Source of the DNA: an uncultured Anaerolineaceae bacterium
GTDB lineage: Bacteria; Chloroflexota; Anaerolineae; Anaerolineales; Anaerolineaceae
Direction: 5' to 3'
NCBI GenBank assembly: GCA_937894825.1
Contig: CALCQT010000165.1
Coordinates: forward strand, 1 to 29,133
DNA length: 29,133 nt
The position numbers were made by a program, and so were the translations under genes. Position 1 is the stretch's first letter. Every line of letters starts with the position of its first letter. Positions 16,162 to 24,824 of this stretch are shown one piece after another. The notes under the pieces were generated by a model. It was not told where the DNA came from. It did no database searches and was given only the letters and a program-made list of their open reading frames with translations.

Positions 16162-16737
16162 CTATTTTCCGGGAACAACGTGATGTTTTCGGCATCGCGC
16201 TTCATACATTTCGGACGCTCCAACAATTACGATCGGATCATGATAGTTCACCGGTTTCCCATCAATTAACCGCTGTGTACGCGTAGCCGGTTCACCGCAA
16301 ACCATACAAATCGCAGCCAATTTATCAACTTTCTCCGCTTTGGCCATTAAGATCGGCATCGGTCCGAACGGTTCACCGCGAAAATCCATGTCCAACCCTG
16401 CCACCACCACACGATGCCCTTGTTCGCTGAGGTCATCTACAATCCGGATGATGTCATCACTGAAGAATTGCGCTTCGTCAATCCCAATAACCGTCGTCTC
16501 TTGGATAAGGTGTTCATAGATTTCATTAATATTAGAAATCGGTTGCGCATCAATTTCCAATCCCGCGTGGGAATGAACCCGTTCAACCACATAACGATTA
16601 TCGATAATTGGTTTGAAAACCTGCACATGATTTTTGGCGATGATCGCCCTCCGCAAGCGGCGGATCAATTCCTCAGTTTTCCCGCAAAACATCGAGCCGC
16701 AAATAACTTCGATGGTTCCTGGCGAGTTTTTACCCAT
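16162..16737 (-). CDS. tdk: Thymidine kinase (type II, zinc-containing)
   Basis: A 191-aa kinase phosphorylating thymidine to TMP in pyrimidine salvage. It has the P-loop [15 protein letters not shown] (residues 14-21 for the loop itself), the catalytic IDEAQFF, and [19 protein letters not shown] for the thymidine-binding loop. A zinc site is formed by CMVCG and a late CRKHH, in which His takes the place of the last Cys found in many family members. The lasso-like region ends [15 protein letters not shown]. The ATG has GGGAG 8 bases upstream. It is the first gene of the salvage and RNA-processing cluster. Confidence 0.95.
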   Translation of the reverse strand: MGKNSPGTIEVICGSMFCGKTEELIRRLRRAIIAKNHVQVFKPIIDNRYVVERVHSHAGLEIDAQPISNINEIYEHLIQETTVIGIDEAQFFSDDIIRIVDDLSEQGHRVVVAGLDMDFRGEPFGPMPILMAKAEKVDKLAAICMVCGEPATRTQRLIDGKPVNYHDPIVIVGASEMYEARCRKHHVVPGK

Positions 16738-16970
16738 GAATTTCTCCCAAGTTTAAATTTTCTGTTATATCAGTAAACATTACATATTTTATCGAATCGG
16801 TATGCTTATTCTACCGCAGAATCGATAATCGTCTTTTAAATTATGCAAATATCGGCATGGTGAATCATAGAGAAACGGACCTATGGATGGCGTTTCTTAA
16901 TTTCTCAGATGAGATCACAATTTATGAATTCCCGTCACTCGTACCAGATCACGGTCGATCTCAGAGAACA

Positions 16971-16997
16971 GAAAACCCCTGGGAATCAGGGGTTTTC
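16971..16997. terminator. Rho-independent terminator after the alpha/beta hydrolase gene
   Basis: Perfect 10-bp inverted repeat GAAAACCCCT / AGGGGTTTTC with a 7-base loop, 26 bases downstream of the hydrolase stop. The GC core is followed by TTTTC on either strand. The remaining 230 bases to tdk (16741-16970) are AT-rich, presumably the tdk promoter region, but no convincing -35/-10 pair was found. Confidence 0.85.
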
Positions 16998-17023
16998 AAT
17001 AAAATACAATCAAAACAAGACAA

Positions 17024-18028
17024 TCAATGCGCTTCAAGCCACCCGGCGATCGCATCAATCGCCCGCGGGTCTGTCGTAACGCCAATATGGCTGATTCCGT
17101 CAAGGATTTCATAATCGCCGCTATCGGTCTGTGCGGAGATCAGCGGCTGGTATTCCTCAACGTAAAACGCCTCGTCTTCGGATCCCGCAATCAAAAGAAA
17201 CGGCTGTTTCATTGCGGCCAGATCAGATTCATAATTCATCCGCGGCGCAAAAGCGGTATTCAAACGGAAACTATAACTCGTTGTGGCCGTATTGCCCAAA
17301 GGCCCATCCAGCACTTCATCTGACATGGCGAAACTGATCACCGGCAGGTAGTTCAGCCAGGTGATACCCACATTGTTAAGCATCGTGAGCCCGATGATAC
17401 GCCGTGTCGCCGTATGTGCCCATCCGCCGGAATTCGCCTTCGTAGTGGGCGCGTCGTACTTCAAATAAGGAGCCATCAGGATATATTCATCCGCAACATC
17501 CTTATAGTCACCGCCCGCAAAACGTACGACTAAGCCGCCGCCGGACGAATGGCCGCCCAGCACCACTTTGCCATAACTTTGATCCGCTTGCATCGCCTTA
17601 ATCAGATCATCCAAATCGTCCTCAAACTGACCAATGTAGTCCACATCGCCGCGACGCTCCGGACTGACACCGTGCCCGCGCAAATCCGGCACCACGACCG
17701 TCCCCAGACCGCTTGCCGCAAGCTTGCTCGCCATCGGGTGAAATTGCATTCCGTGCCATCCGGAACCATGAACCAGTACGATCAAGCGATCTGTGCCGCC
17801 ATCATAGCGCCGGTATGGCAAGTTACTGTCGTCACGAGCGGTATAGGTGATTGTATCCGGCATCGTTGAATAATCCGCCTCGATCGCCTCTGAAAAACCA
17901 ACACTGCCATCTGAAGCGGCAGGTCGCTCGACTGGTGCATCGGTAAATATCAGCACCAGGGAAATCCCTAAATAAATTACTACCGAAATAGCAATGGTAA
18001 TTAAAACAATTGTGATCACTTTACGCAC
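17024..18028 (-). CDS. Membrane-anchored alpha/beta hydrolase (lysophospholipase/serine aminopeptidase-like)
   Basis: A 334-aa alpha/beta-hydrolase with an N-terminal membrane segment (VITIVLITIAISVVIYLGISLVLIF), so the catalytic domain is probably outside the membrane. Visible catalytic features are the oxyanion loop LVHGSGWHG, DLRGHGVSPERRGDVDYI typical of the Hydrolase_4 group, nucleophile Ser in GGHSSGGG, acid in AGSEDEAF and His in GISHIGV. I chose the GTG at 18028 because AAGGGGGAG lies 5 bases upstream; another GTG at 18055 would add nine residues and lacks a ribosome binding site. The substrate is unknown; an ester or lipid is likely. It appears monocistronic, with its own terminator. 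Confidence 0.88.
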   Translation of the reverse strand: MRKVITIVLITIAISVVIYLGISLVLIFTDAPVERPAASDGSVGFSEAIEADYSTMPDTITYTARDDSNLPYRRYDGGTDRLIVLVHGSGWHGMQFHPMASKLAASGLGTVVVPDLRGHGVSPERRGDVDYIGQFEDDLDDLIKAMQADQSYGKVVLGGHSSGGGLVVRFAGGDYKDVADEYILMAPYLKYDAPTTKANSGGWAHTATRRIIGLTMLNNVGITWLNYLPVISFAMSDEVLDGPLGNTATTSYSFRLNTAFAPRMNYESDLAAMKQPFLLIAGSEDEAFYVEEYQPLISAQTDSGDYEILDGISHIGVTTDPRAIDAIAGWLEAH

Positions 18029-18338
18029 GATACTCCCCCTTGGATAAAGTTTCACTTTTTTTATTGATCATTTCTTTTTCTGTATGCATATCTGCCTCAT
18101 GTTTCTTCATAACCTTATTAAACTTACTATACAATTCCTAAATATAACCAGTTCCCATCATAACATACAAACGATACAGCTTTACAGTTCTTAGATTTTT
18201 CTATTTATAAGGTTGAATCGGCATCATTCAATTCGAGAAGCAGGAATATCTGATTTCATTACAAATTAACCTGCTGAGATTCGCTGCAAAATACCGAATG
18301 CTGAAATACATCCAGTCAAGTTATTGATTATCTGTTTT

Positions 18339-18367
18339 TTTACATTCTCATGATAAAAAATTTTACA
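18339..18367 (+). promoter_or_regulatory. Weak Pho-box-like element in the gap before the choice-of-anchor I gene
   Basis: Two TTTACA copies, at 18339-18344 and 18362-18367, are 23 bp apart, with ATGATA at the middle 11-bp step. This resembles the arrays upstream of phnG but with one extra base, and points toward the gene at 18478. The surrounding 420-bp gap (18056-18477) is AT-rich and otherwise shows nothing I can name. Confidence 0.25.
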
Positions 18368-18477
18368 TATTAATGCTACGATTTGTACAAATGTCGTGGC
18401 CAGTCCGATTATGAATCGTTTTCTGAGACAACCCGACCCGCCCAAAACATATCAAAAAAGCAGAGAAAGGCTCACCC

Positions 18478-20157
18478 ATGTTCAAAAAACAGAACGTCAC
18501 AAAAATGATGACGCTGATTCTGGCAGTGGCTTTTGTGTTCACCGCCTTCGTATCAGCCAGCGCCGATGATGCAACCTACACCACTGTCGGCTATTCGGAT
18601 TTGGAAGGCGCGCTCTCCATGCGTCTGATCGCACGTTACAAAGCCGGCAACGCAAATCCTGATGGCGGAATCGCCGAAATCGTCGCATACAATTCCGACA
18701 ACGGCAAACTGTATCTGGTAAACGGCGTTGAAAAAACGCTGGATATTGTTGACATCAGCGCCGTTCAGGATGATGGTTCAGTCAATCTCGGCCCGGAAGA
18801 ACAGAATCTTATCTCAGATAAAAGTATCGATCTGGCTGAAGCAATTCAGAAGGTTGCCGGTTATGAAACCTTTGAATACGGCGATTTGACCAGCGTCGCG
18901 GTCAACACAGCGCATGACATTGTTGCGGTTGCGGTTCAGGCCGCCGGTCACAACGACAACGGATTGGTTGCGGTTCTGAACTACGACGGTGAAATTCAGC
19001 AGCTTTATCCCGCCGGGAAACAGCCGGATATGATCATTTTCGCAGGCAATGACACGATTCTGACCGCTGATGAAGGTGAGCCGCGCGAAGGATATTCCGA
19101 AGGCGCCACCGACCCCGCTGGCAGCGTAACCGTGATTGATCTCAATGATTCCGATCCCGTAAAAGCTTCCACCCAGGTTGGCTTTGAGGACTTTGACGGG
19201 CAGGAGCTTCCTGAATTTGTTCTCACAAAAGAAGATGCGCTTCCTTCAGTCGATTTTGAACCGGAATACATTGCCCTCGTGGGCAACTTCGCCTACGTGA
19301 CCTTACAGGAAAACAACGCGATTGCCGTGCTGGATATCGCCGAGAAAAAATTCGTCAGTCTGAAAGGGCTTGAATTCATCGATCACAGTGAAGTCGCCCT
19401 GGACCTGATCAAAAAAGGGAAAGAAGCCGTTCTGAAAACCGAACCGGGCTTCTTCGGCGTCCCGATGCCGGATGGGATTGCCGCAACCCAAATTGGCGAC
19501 AAAACCTATGTCCTGACCGCAAATGAAGGCGATGCCCGTGAATGGAACGACTTTGCCAATGTTATCGTAACGGAAGAATCCATCAACGGCAGTGAAGAAA
19601 CGGAATATGAAACCCTGGATTCCGCGCTGATCAAGGGTTTGACCGACAAAGACACCCGCAAATACCTGTTCGGTGGCCGTTCGTTCTTCATCTATGAAGC
19701 GGACGATGCCAACAATCTGACTCTGGTTTATACCAGCGGCAGCGAATTAGAGGAAATTACCGCCCAGTATGTTCCGGGCGCCTTCAACAGCAGTCATAAA
19801 GACTTGAAAGTTGACAACCGCAGCGGCAAAAAAGGTCCGGAACCGGAAAACGTCATTACCGGTGTCGTTGACGGCAAAACCTTTGCCTTTGTCGCGCTGG
19901 AACGGGTCAGCGGCATTATGATGTATGATATCTCCGACCCTGCCAATGCGAAGTTCGTAAACTATATCAACACCCGCAGCCTGGCGATGGATGTTGAAGA
20001 TGGCGAAGAAGGTTACGAAGAAGCCTTGAATGCAGCCGGTGACCTCGGCCCCGAAGGTCTTGACTTCATCCCTGCCGATCAGAGCCCGACCGGCGGCGCG
20101 TTGCTGCTCGTTGCGAACGAAGTTTCCGGAACTGTCTCCGTGATTGCGCTCGGATAA
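18478..20157 (+). CDS. Secreted choice-of-anchor I type beta-propeller-like protein
   Basis: A 559-aa exported protein with a signal peptide (KK..., hydrophobic core at residues 12-25, cleavage after ASA at residue 29). It resembles the choice-of-anchor I family: repeated VAVLNYDG, PDMIIFAGNDTILTADEGEPREG, VTVIDL, VDFEPEYIALVGNFAYVTLQENNAIAVLDI, TYVLTANEGDAREW, AFVALERVSGIMMYDIS and a final GPEGLDFIPA..LLLVANEVSGTVSVI. The ANEGDAREW-type blocks are the family's hallmark. Function is unknown, and some relatives are annotated as phosphatase-like. No C-terminal anchor is visible, because the chain ends right after the last strand. The ribosome binding site is AAAGG. It is flanked by a terminator and appears monocistronic. 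Confidence 0.85.
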   Translation: MFKKQNVTKMMTLILAVAFVFTAFVSASADDATYTTVGYSDLEGALSMRLIARYKAGNANPDGGIAEIVAYNSDNGKLYLVNGVEKTLDIVDISAVQDDGSVNLGPEEQNLISDKSIDLAEAIQKVAGYETFEYGDLTSVAVNTAHDIVAVAVQAAGHNDNGLVAVLNYDGEIQQLYPAGKQPDMIIFAGNDTILTADEGEPREGYSEGATDPAGSVTVIDLNDSDPVKASTQVGFEDFDGQELPEFVLTKEDALPSVDFEPEYIALVGNFAYVTLQENNAIAVLDIAEKKFVSLKGLEFIDHSEVALDLIKKGKEAVLKTEPGFFGVPMPDGIAATQIGDKTYVLTANEGDAREWNDFANVIVTEESINGSEETEYETLDSALIKGLTDKDTRKYLFGGRSFFIYEADDANNLTLVYTSGSELEEITAQYVPGAFNSSHKDLKVDNRSGKKGPEPENVITGVVDGKTFAFVALERVSGIMMYDISDPANAKFVNYINTRSLAMDVEDGEEGYEEALNAAGDLGPEGLDFIPADQSPTGGALLLVANEVSGTVSVIALG

Positions 20158-20188
20158 TCTTATTTATCCGAACTAGACATTATCACAA

Positions 20189-20226
20189 AACAGAGCAGCC
20201 GGTTATTCGACTGCTCTGTTTTTTCT
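20189..20226 (+). terminator. Rho-independent terminator after the choice-of-anchor I gene
   Basis: Perfect 10-bp arms AACAGAGCAG / CTGCTCTGTT with a 12-base loop, followed by TTTTTTC, 31 bases after the stop codon. Confidence 0.92.
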
Positions 20227-20264
20227 TCAAATAAAGAGCTGATGTTCATTTAATCTGATGATCG

Positions 20265-21125
20265 CTAAATCATATCGTCCTGCACATTTTCCCTTTTTAT
20301 GCGATACCTTCGTAATAATAAGCCGAAGAAAACATACAACAGCAGCGGTGCAACGCCAATCACGGGAGAAATAATCGCTTCTTTACCACTTAAGACACTG
20401 ATCGTTCCGTCAAGAAAAAGGCGATTCACGACGGCATTCGATACGGTATGCAGAATAACCATAGGCCATATACTTTTCGTTATCCTGAAAAATTCCGTGT
20501 AGAGTATCGTAAGTGCGAAGGTTGTAATAAGGTTTAACAAAGTAAACTGTAATCGGCTGATTGGCGCTACCATTTGAATATCGCTCATCGGCAGAAAAAC
20601 CAGATTATAAGGCAAGTGCCATAATCCCCAAACTACGCCAACGATTAAATACAATTGCCAATCACGAAGTTTAAGCAGCAGCAATTTTTGTGTCAGGTAT
20701 CCGCGCCAGACCGATTCTTCAAAAATGTTCTTTATAAAAACAGTCACCAGACTCCCCACGACTGCGGGAATGATTTGCTTCAAATCCAACGGCGATGTTT
20801 CAATCCATTTTACCCCGACACCGATCCATATTAAAACAAACATGGTGATCGGGAACAGGACAATGGACAGCACATACCACACAAGATTCCCTTTGAAGTT
20901 TGGTGAAAACCCGGTATCCTTCCAGCCGCCTCCGAAAGTTCTGATCAACAGTGTCGTCAATAGTGGCAATATCAACCACACAACCATCCCGAGCGTCTCA
21001 CCCTGGGGCTGGCCTTCCAAAACGGAATCAATAAAGACACCCAGCCAGCCACAAAATAAAGCAACAATAATAAAAACAATAAGTCCAAGCACCGTTTTCT
21101 TTTTATCAACACCGTTCACGATCAT
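20265..21125 (-). CDS. CPBP-family intramembrane metalloprotease
   Basis: A 286-aa multi-spanning membrane protein of the CAAX protease/bacteriocin-processing (ABI, CPBP) family. Motif 1 is EESVWRGYL (Glu136, Glu137, Arg141), motif 2 is the His170 region LWHLPYNL, and motif 3 is HTVSNAV (His226, Asn230), each placed in hydrophobic helices as in the Rce1-type active site. About seven or eight membrane segments are visible. Its start overlaps the PadR gene stop by 4 bases, so it belongs to the PadR-controlled unit. The substrate is unknown; family members often act in bacteriocin maturation or immunity. Confidence 0.88.
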   Translation of the reverse strand: MIVNGVDKKKTVLGLIVFIIVALFCGWLGVFIDSVLEGQPQGETLGMVVWLILPLLTTLLIRTFGGGWKDTGFSPNFKGNLVWYVLSIVLFPITMFVLIWIGVGVKWIETSPLDLKQIIPAVVGSLVTVFIKNIFEESVWRGYLTQKLLLLKLRDWQLYLIVGVVWGLWHLPYNLVFLPMSDIQMVAPISRLQFTLLNLITTFALTILYTEFFRITKSIWPMVILHTVSNAVVNRLFLDGTISVLSGKEAIISPVIGVAPLLLYVFFGLLLRRYRIKRENVQDDMI

Positions 21126-21742
21126 ATCTCCCCATCCTTTTTCTTTGCTAAGGCCTCAAACCAATCAATTTGAAATTTTGCGCTGTCAATGCCGAATTGC
21201 AGCGCCGCATACTGAAATTTCGCTATTTCGAGTACGTTCTCATAGTTGTCCATTTCTTGCGTCGCTGTCTGCAAGCCACGACTATATTCAATATCCTGTT
21301 CAAGATATTCCAGTAATGGCGCGATGCTTTTTTCCAGGTCACCTACACTGCTCTGAATTGTTTCCAAATGAACAAGTTCCTCCTTTAGTGCGTCAATGAC
21401 CGCTGTCAACAAATCCGTTCGTTTTTCTTTCGGAACAAGACCCATAAACAGCAGTTTGCTTAATTCCATATTTTTGGCTTTACTCATATCAATCGGGGTT
21501 TTAATCCAATCAATAAAAACCGCTCTGCCTGAATCGGTAATAGAATATAGTTTTTTGTTCACGCTATTTTCCACAAACTCCTCATAAACAATTAAGCCTG
21601 CGGCCATCAGCTTTCTTATTGCCGCCTGGATGCTGCCCAAACTATCGCTGCAAATGCCTTGAAGGTTTTGTTTTACCGTTTTGTGTATCTCATAAATCGT
21701 CAATCTTTGAAGCATCAATAATCCCAAGATTATTCTTTCCAT
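21122..21742 (-). CDS. PadR-family transcriptional regulator
   Basis: A 206-aa regulator with an N-terminal winged helix of PadR type (MERIILGLLMLQRLTIYEIHK..., then SLGSIQAAIRKLMAAGLIVYEE and KLYSITDSGRAVFIDWI). A long C-terminal helical part (ELVHLETIQSSVGDLEKSIAPLLEYLEQDIEY) is the dimerisation domain seen in the longer PadR subfamily. GAGGTGG lies just before the ATG. It is translationally coupled to the membrane protease. Palindromes in its promoter suggest autoregulation. Confidence 0.9.
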   Translation of the reverse strand: MERIILGLLMLQRLTIYEIHKTVKQNLQGICSDSLGSIQAAIRKLMAAGLIVYEEFVENSVNKKLYSITDSGRAVFIDWIKTPIDMSKAKNMELSKLLFMGLVPKEKRTDLLTAVIDALKEELVHLETIQSSVGDLEKSIAPLLEYLEQDIEYSRGLQTATQEMDNYENVLEIAKFQYAALQFGIDSAKFQIDWFEALAKKKDGEI

Positions 21743-21757
21743 CTCACCACCTCATAT

Positions 21758-21787
21758 ATTACTTATAGTATCATTACTATTAGTAAT
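21758..21787. promoter_or_regulatory. Tandem palindromic operator candidate in the padR promoter
   Basis: Two copies of ATTACT-NNN-AGTA lie 15 bp apart (starting at 21758 and 21773). The second forms a perfect 15-bp palindrome, ATTACTA-T-TAGTAAT (21773-21787). They are 15-45 bases upstream of the PadR start codon, where RNA polymerase would bind, which fits a self-repressing regulator. Confidence 0.5.
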
Positions 21788-21789
21788 AT

Positions 21790-22187
21790 AGGGTCAAATA
21801 AAACGATTGATTACATTTCACACATCACCTAAAATCGTCGAAGCATTGTTAATCACAGACCATCCGCTGACCACACGCAACAGGTACGCGCAGGAAGCGA
21901 ATCCAGAAGCGCTGGACAGACTTAGCCGCAGTTTCCATTGCGGCGATGGACGACGCGCGTCCGTCCTCTGGTGTTGTCCATCGTCAGAAAATTCAGATTT
22001 CTTCTGTCTGAATAAAGTTCACTTGCCGATCGCTTGCCTTGGAATGCATTTTCTCTGTTTATAAAAATTCGGCATACAATAGTCTTCAGAATTTAGAACT
22101 TTGGTTTTACTCATTTCAAAATTAAATATGGATTATCTCAATATCCGGTGTTGCCTCCCGGAAGTGGATCAAGAAAGAGAACTTCAA
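21790..22187 (+). other. Long leader region with inverted repeats before the uvrA-like gene
   Basis: About 400 bases without a convincing gene. It contains an 8-bp inverted repeat, CGATGGAC (21944-21951) with GTCCATCG (21976-21983), enclosing a 10-bp palindrome GACGCGCGTC (21952-21961). A second inverted repeat is TTCAGA / TCTGAA (21992-22012). No T run follows either as in a standard terminator. An 85-codon open frame (21807-22064) crosses it but has no ribosome binding site or recognisable similarity. Confidence 0.35.
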
Positions 22188-24713
22188 ATGATCGGTCAAA
22201 AGAACGAAATTCACAGCCAGGCCAATTTTCCTAAAGCAATCGAGGTTCGTGGCGCGAGAGAGAACAATTTAAAAAATATTGATATCGACATCCCTCTCAA
22301 CACGCGAATCGTGATTTGCGGCGTCTCCGGTTCAGGAAAAAGTTCCCTGGCGACCGACACACTGTATGCGGAAGGATCCCGCCGTTATTTGGCGGCGCTA
22401 TCCGCCTATACTCGACGCAGGATCGAACAATCCAACCGGGCAGATGTGGACAACATTCGCTATTTGCCGAGCGCACTGGCGCTGCGGCAACGCCCAACCG
22501 TTCCCACCATTCGCAGTACCGTCGGAACGCTGACCGAAGCATTGAACGGCCTGAGGCTGATCTTCTCTCGGCTTGGTTCGCACGTCTGTCCAAATCATCA
22601 CCGGGTGGAGCCGACACTTTCAGTGGCACAGACCGGGAAGATCACCTGTTCGATCTGCCATACCACTTTTAACGCTCCCGGTGCGGAAGATTTTTCGTTC
22701 AATTCGGCGGGAGCCTGCACCGCCTGTAACGGCACCGGAGAAGCCAGAACGATCGATGAAACGGTACTGATCGCCGATCCGCACAAGACCATTCGGGAAG
22801 GCGCCGTCGCCGGATGGCGCGTCCCGGGTTCGTTTTTTTACCCGCTGGCTGCGGAAGCGCTGGGGATCCCGCTCGATGTCCCTTACCGGGATTTGCTCCC
22901 CGAACAAAAAGAAATTATTTTACATGGAGAGTCACGCAAGGTATTTCTGCAATCGCTCCCTAAAGGAGACAAATTTTTCGATATTAATGCGACCTTCCTG
23001 AACGCGGGCGACGCCGTCATCCACGCTTACGAACATACCGACAGCGAGAAATCCCGCAGCCGACTAAACAGGTTTTTTCACATGGGCCGCTGTCCGGCTT
23101 GCCACGGCAGCCGGTTCGCTCCGCGTGCGCTGGAAAGTCAGGTAGCAGGGAAAAATATCGCTGAGGTCAGCGCCATGCCGCTGGATGTGCTGCAAAAATA
23201 CGCAGCTGAAATTACAGGAACTCTCCCGAAAGAGATGCGTCCCCTATCGCAGCAGCTGACGGCAGAATTCCAGGACCGGATTGCACCACTGCTTGCTTTT
23301 GGAGTTGATTATCTGACGTTGGGCCGGGCCGGTAACAGCCTGTCCACAGGTGAGCTGCAGCGCATTCAACTCGCGCGCACATTGAAAGCGGAAACCACCG
23401 GTGTGCTTTACATCCTGGACGAACCCTCCATCGGGTTGCATCCGGCCAATCTGGAAGGTTTGTTTCAGGTCCTGGACAGTTTATGGAAACAGGGAAATTC
23501 CGTTATCGTCGTGGATCACGATATCAGCATTTTGCAGCAGGCGGATTGGCTGATTGAAATCGGTCCGGGCGCGGGCGAAGCCGGCGGTATGGTAGTGGAT
23601 TCAGGGCCTACCGCACAGATCTTAAAGAATGAGCGATCGATCATTGCGCCTTATCTGAGCGGGGCGGCCCCGCTGCTGGCGCGCGAACAATGCCCACAAG
23701 AGCAGCTTTTTGAAAAGGGAAAAATCCATATCGAGATCGGTGATTTATACACGCTCCACAATCTGAGCGCGGATTTTCCGCTTGGCAGAATGACTGCCGT
23801 GACTGGCGTCTCCGGCTCCGGCAAAACCGCGCTGGTGCTGGACAGTCTGATCCCCGCGTTGACGGCAAACCTCAAAAATCAGCCGCTGCCTAACCATGTG
23901 AGAGCATTGGACAGCACAGGCATTCGTCGTGTGACTTCGGTCGATGCGGTACCCGTGGGGAAAAATGTGCGTTCCACGGTCGCGACCTATTCCGGTATTT
24001 TTGATCATATTCGCACCTTATTCGCCAAAACGGACATGGCGAAAGAAAAAGGATGGGATCTGGATCGCTTTTCGTATAACGTCGGAGACGGGCGTTGTGA
24101 AGAATGCGGCGGTTCGGGATTTCTGAAATTGGATATCCAATATCTTCCGGAAATGGATTTGACCTGTCCTACCTGCGGAGGGAAAAGATATAACCCTGAA
24201 ACGCTCGCCGTAACATGGGAGGGTTATTCAATCGATCAAATTTTAGCACTTTCGTTAAGTAAGGCAAAAGACGTCTTTACCCGACAAAGCGAAATTATTG
24301 ACAAGCTGAACGCGTTGGAGGCGTTGGGACTGGGCTATCTGACGCTGGGCGAGCCGACGCCTTCCCTTTCAGGCGGGGAGTCGCAGCGGCTCAAGCTGGT
24401 ATCCGAAATGGGTCGTTTGCAGAAAGGCACGCTGTATCTTTTCGATGAGCCCACTACCGGCCTGCATCCGCAGGATATTCGGGCACTGATCCATGTGCTC
24501 GACACCCTGCTGCAAAATGAAGCCACCATCATCCTGATTGAGCATGACCTGGACCTGATCGCGAACGCTGATTATGTGATCGATATGGGCCCGGGAGGCG
24601 GCGTCCACGGCGGACAGGTTGTGGCCTCCGGAACGTCGTTTGAGATCCGCAGCAACGCGAACAGCTTCACCGGGCGTTATTTAAACGAACATCTCAACCA
24701 TTATGGAAAATAG
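22188..24713 (+). CDS. UvrA-like ABC protein lacking the UvrB-binding domain (UvrA2 type)
   Basis: An 841-aa tandem ABC ATPase of the UvrA family. The first half has Walker A GVSGSGKSS (about residues 45-52), signature LSTGELQRIQLAR and DEPSIGLHPAN. The second has GVSGSGKTA, signature LSGGESQRLKL and DEPTTGLHPQD. Zinc modules are present: CSICH...CTACNGTG in the first half and CEECGGSGF...CPTCGGKRYN in the second. Between RLGSHVCPNHH and the first CxxC only about 20 residues remain, where normal UvrA carries the roughly 110-residue UvrB-binding domain. Such UvrA2 proteins are linked to tolerance of DNA-binding drugs. The ATG at 22188 is preceded by AGAAAGAG; earlier in-frame ATGs at 22101 and 22128 are possible. 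Confidence 0.88.
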   Translation: MIGQKNEIHSQANFPKAIEVRGARENNLKNIDIDIPLNTRIVICGVSGSGKSSLATDTLYAEGSRRYLAALSAYTRRRIEQSNRADVDNIRYLPSALALRQRPTVPTIRSTVGTLTEALNGLRLIFSRLGSHVCPNHHRVEPTLSVAQTGKITCSICHTTFNAPGAEDFSFNSAGACTACNGTGEARTIDETVLIADPHKTIREGAVAGWRVPGSFFYPLAAEALGIPLDVPYRDLLPEQKEIILHGESRKVFLQSLPKGDKFFDINATFLNAGDAVIHAYEHTDSEKSRSRLNRFFHMGRCPACHGSRFAPRALESQVAGKNIAEVSAMPLDVLQKYAAEITGTLPKEMRPLSQQLTAEFQDRIAPLLAFGVDYLTLGRAGNSLSTGELQRIQLARTLKAETTGVLYILDEPSIGLHPANLEGLFQVLDSLWKQGNSVIVVDHDISILQQADWLIEIGPGAGEAGGMVVDSGPTAQILKNERSIIAPYLSGAAPLLAREQCPQEQLFEKGKIHIEIGDLYTLHNLSADFPLGRMTAVTGVSGSGKTALVLDSLIPALTANLKNQPLPNHVRALDSTGIRRVTSVDAVPVGKNVRSTVATYSGIFDHIRTLFAKTDMAKEKGWDLDRFSYNVGDGRCEECGGSGFLKLDIQYLPEMDLTCPTCGGKRYNPETLAVTWEGYSIDQILALSLSKAKDVFTRQSEIIDKLNALEALGLGYLTLGEPTPSLSGGESQRLKLVSEMGRLQKGTLYLFDEPTTGLHPQDIRALIHVLDTLLQNEATIILIEHDLDLIANADYVIDMGPGGGVHGGQVVASGTSFEIRSNANSFTGRYLNEHLNHYGK

Positions 24714-24824
24714 GAACAGCTCACTTCTCAACTACAATCAGCCGGTTGACGACATTTTGGCCGCAAAATATCGCCTGCTGCGTCTTTGTTTTTTCCCCAT
24801 TGGGCAGGACGCCTTCCTATTGGA

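Noticed and set aside
21807..22064. 85-codon open frame before the uvrA-like gene
   Set aside because: The N-terminal part reads like protein, but there is no ribosome binding site, it runs through inverted repeats, and no similarity is recognised. It is described only as leader sequence.
22101..22187. N-terminal extension of the uvrA-like gene from the ATG at 22101
   Set aside because: The 29 extra residues do not resemble UvrA N-termini and lack a good ribosome site; the ATG at 22188 is better placed, though not proven.
24714..24824. Possible terminator between the convergent uvrA-like and FtsX permease genes
   Set aside because: Short CCTGC/GCAGG and GCGTC/GACGC matches cannot form one continuous stem, and the T run is in the loop.
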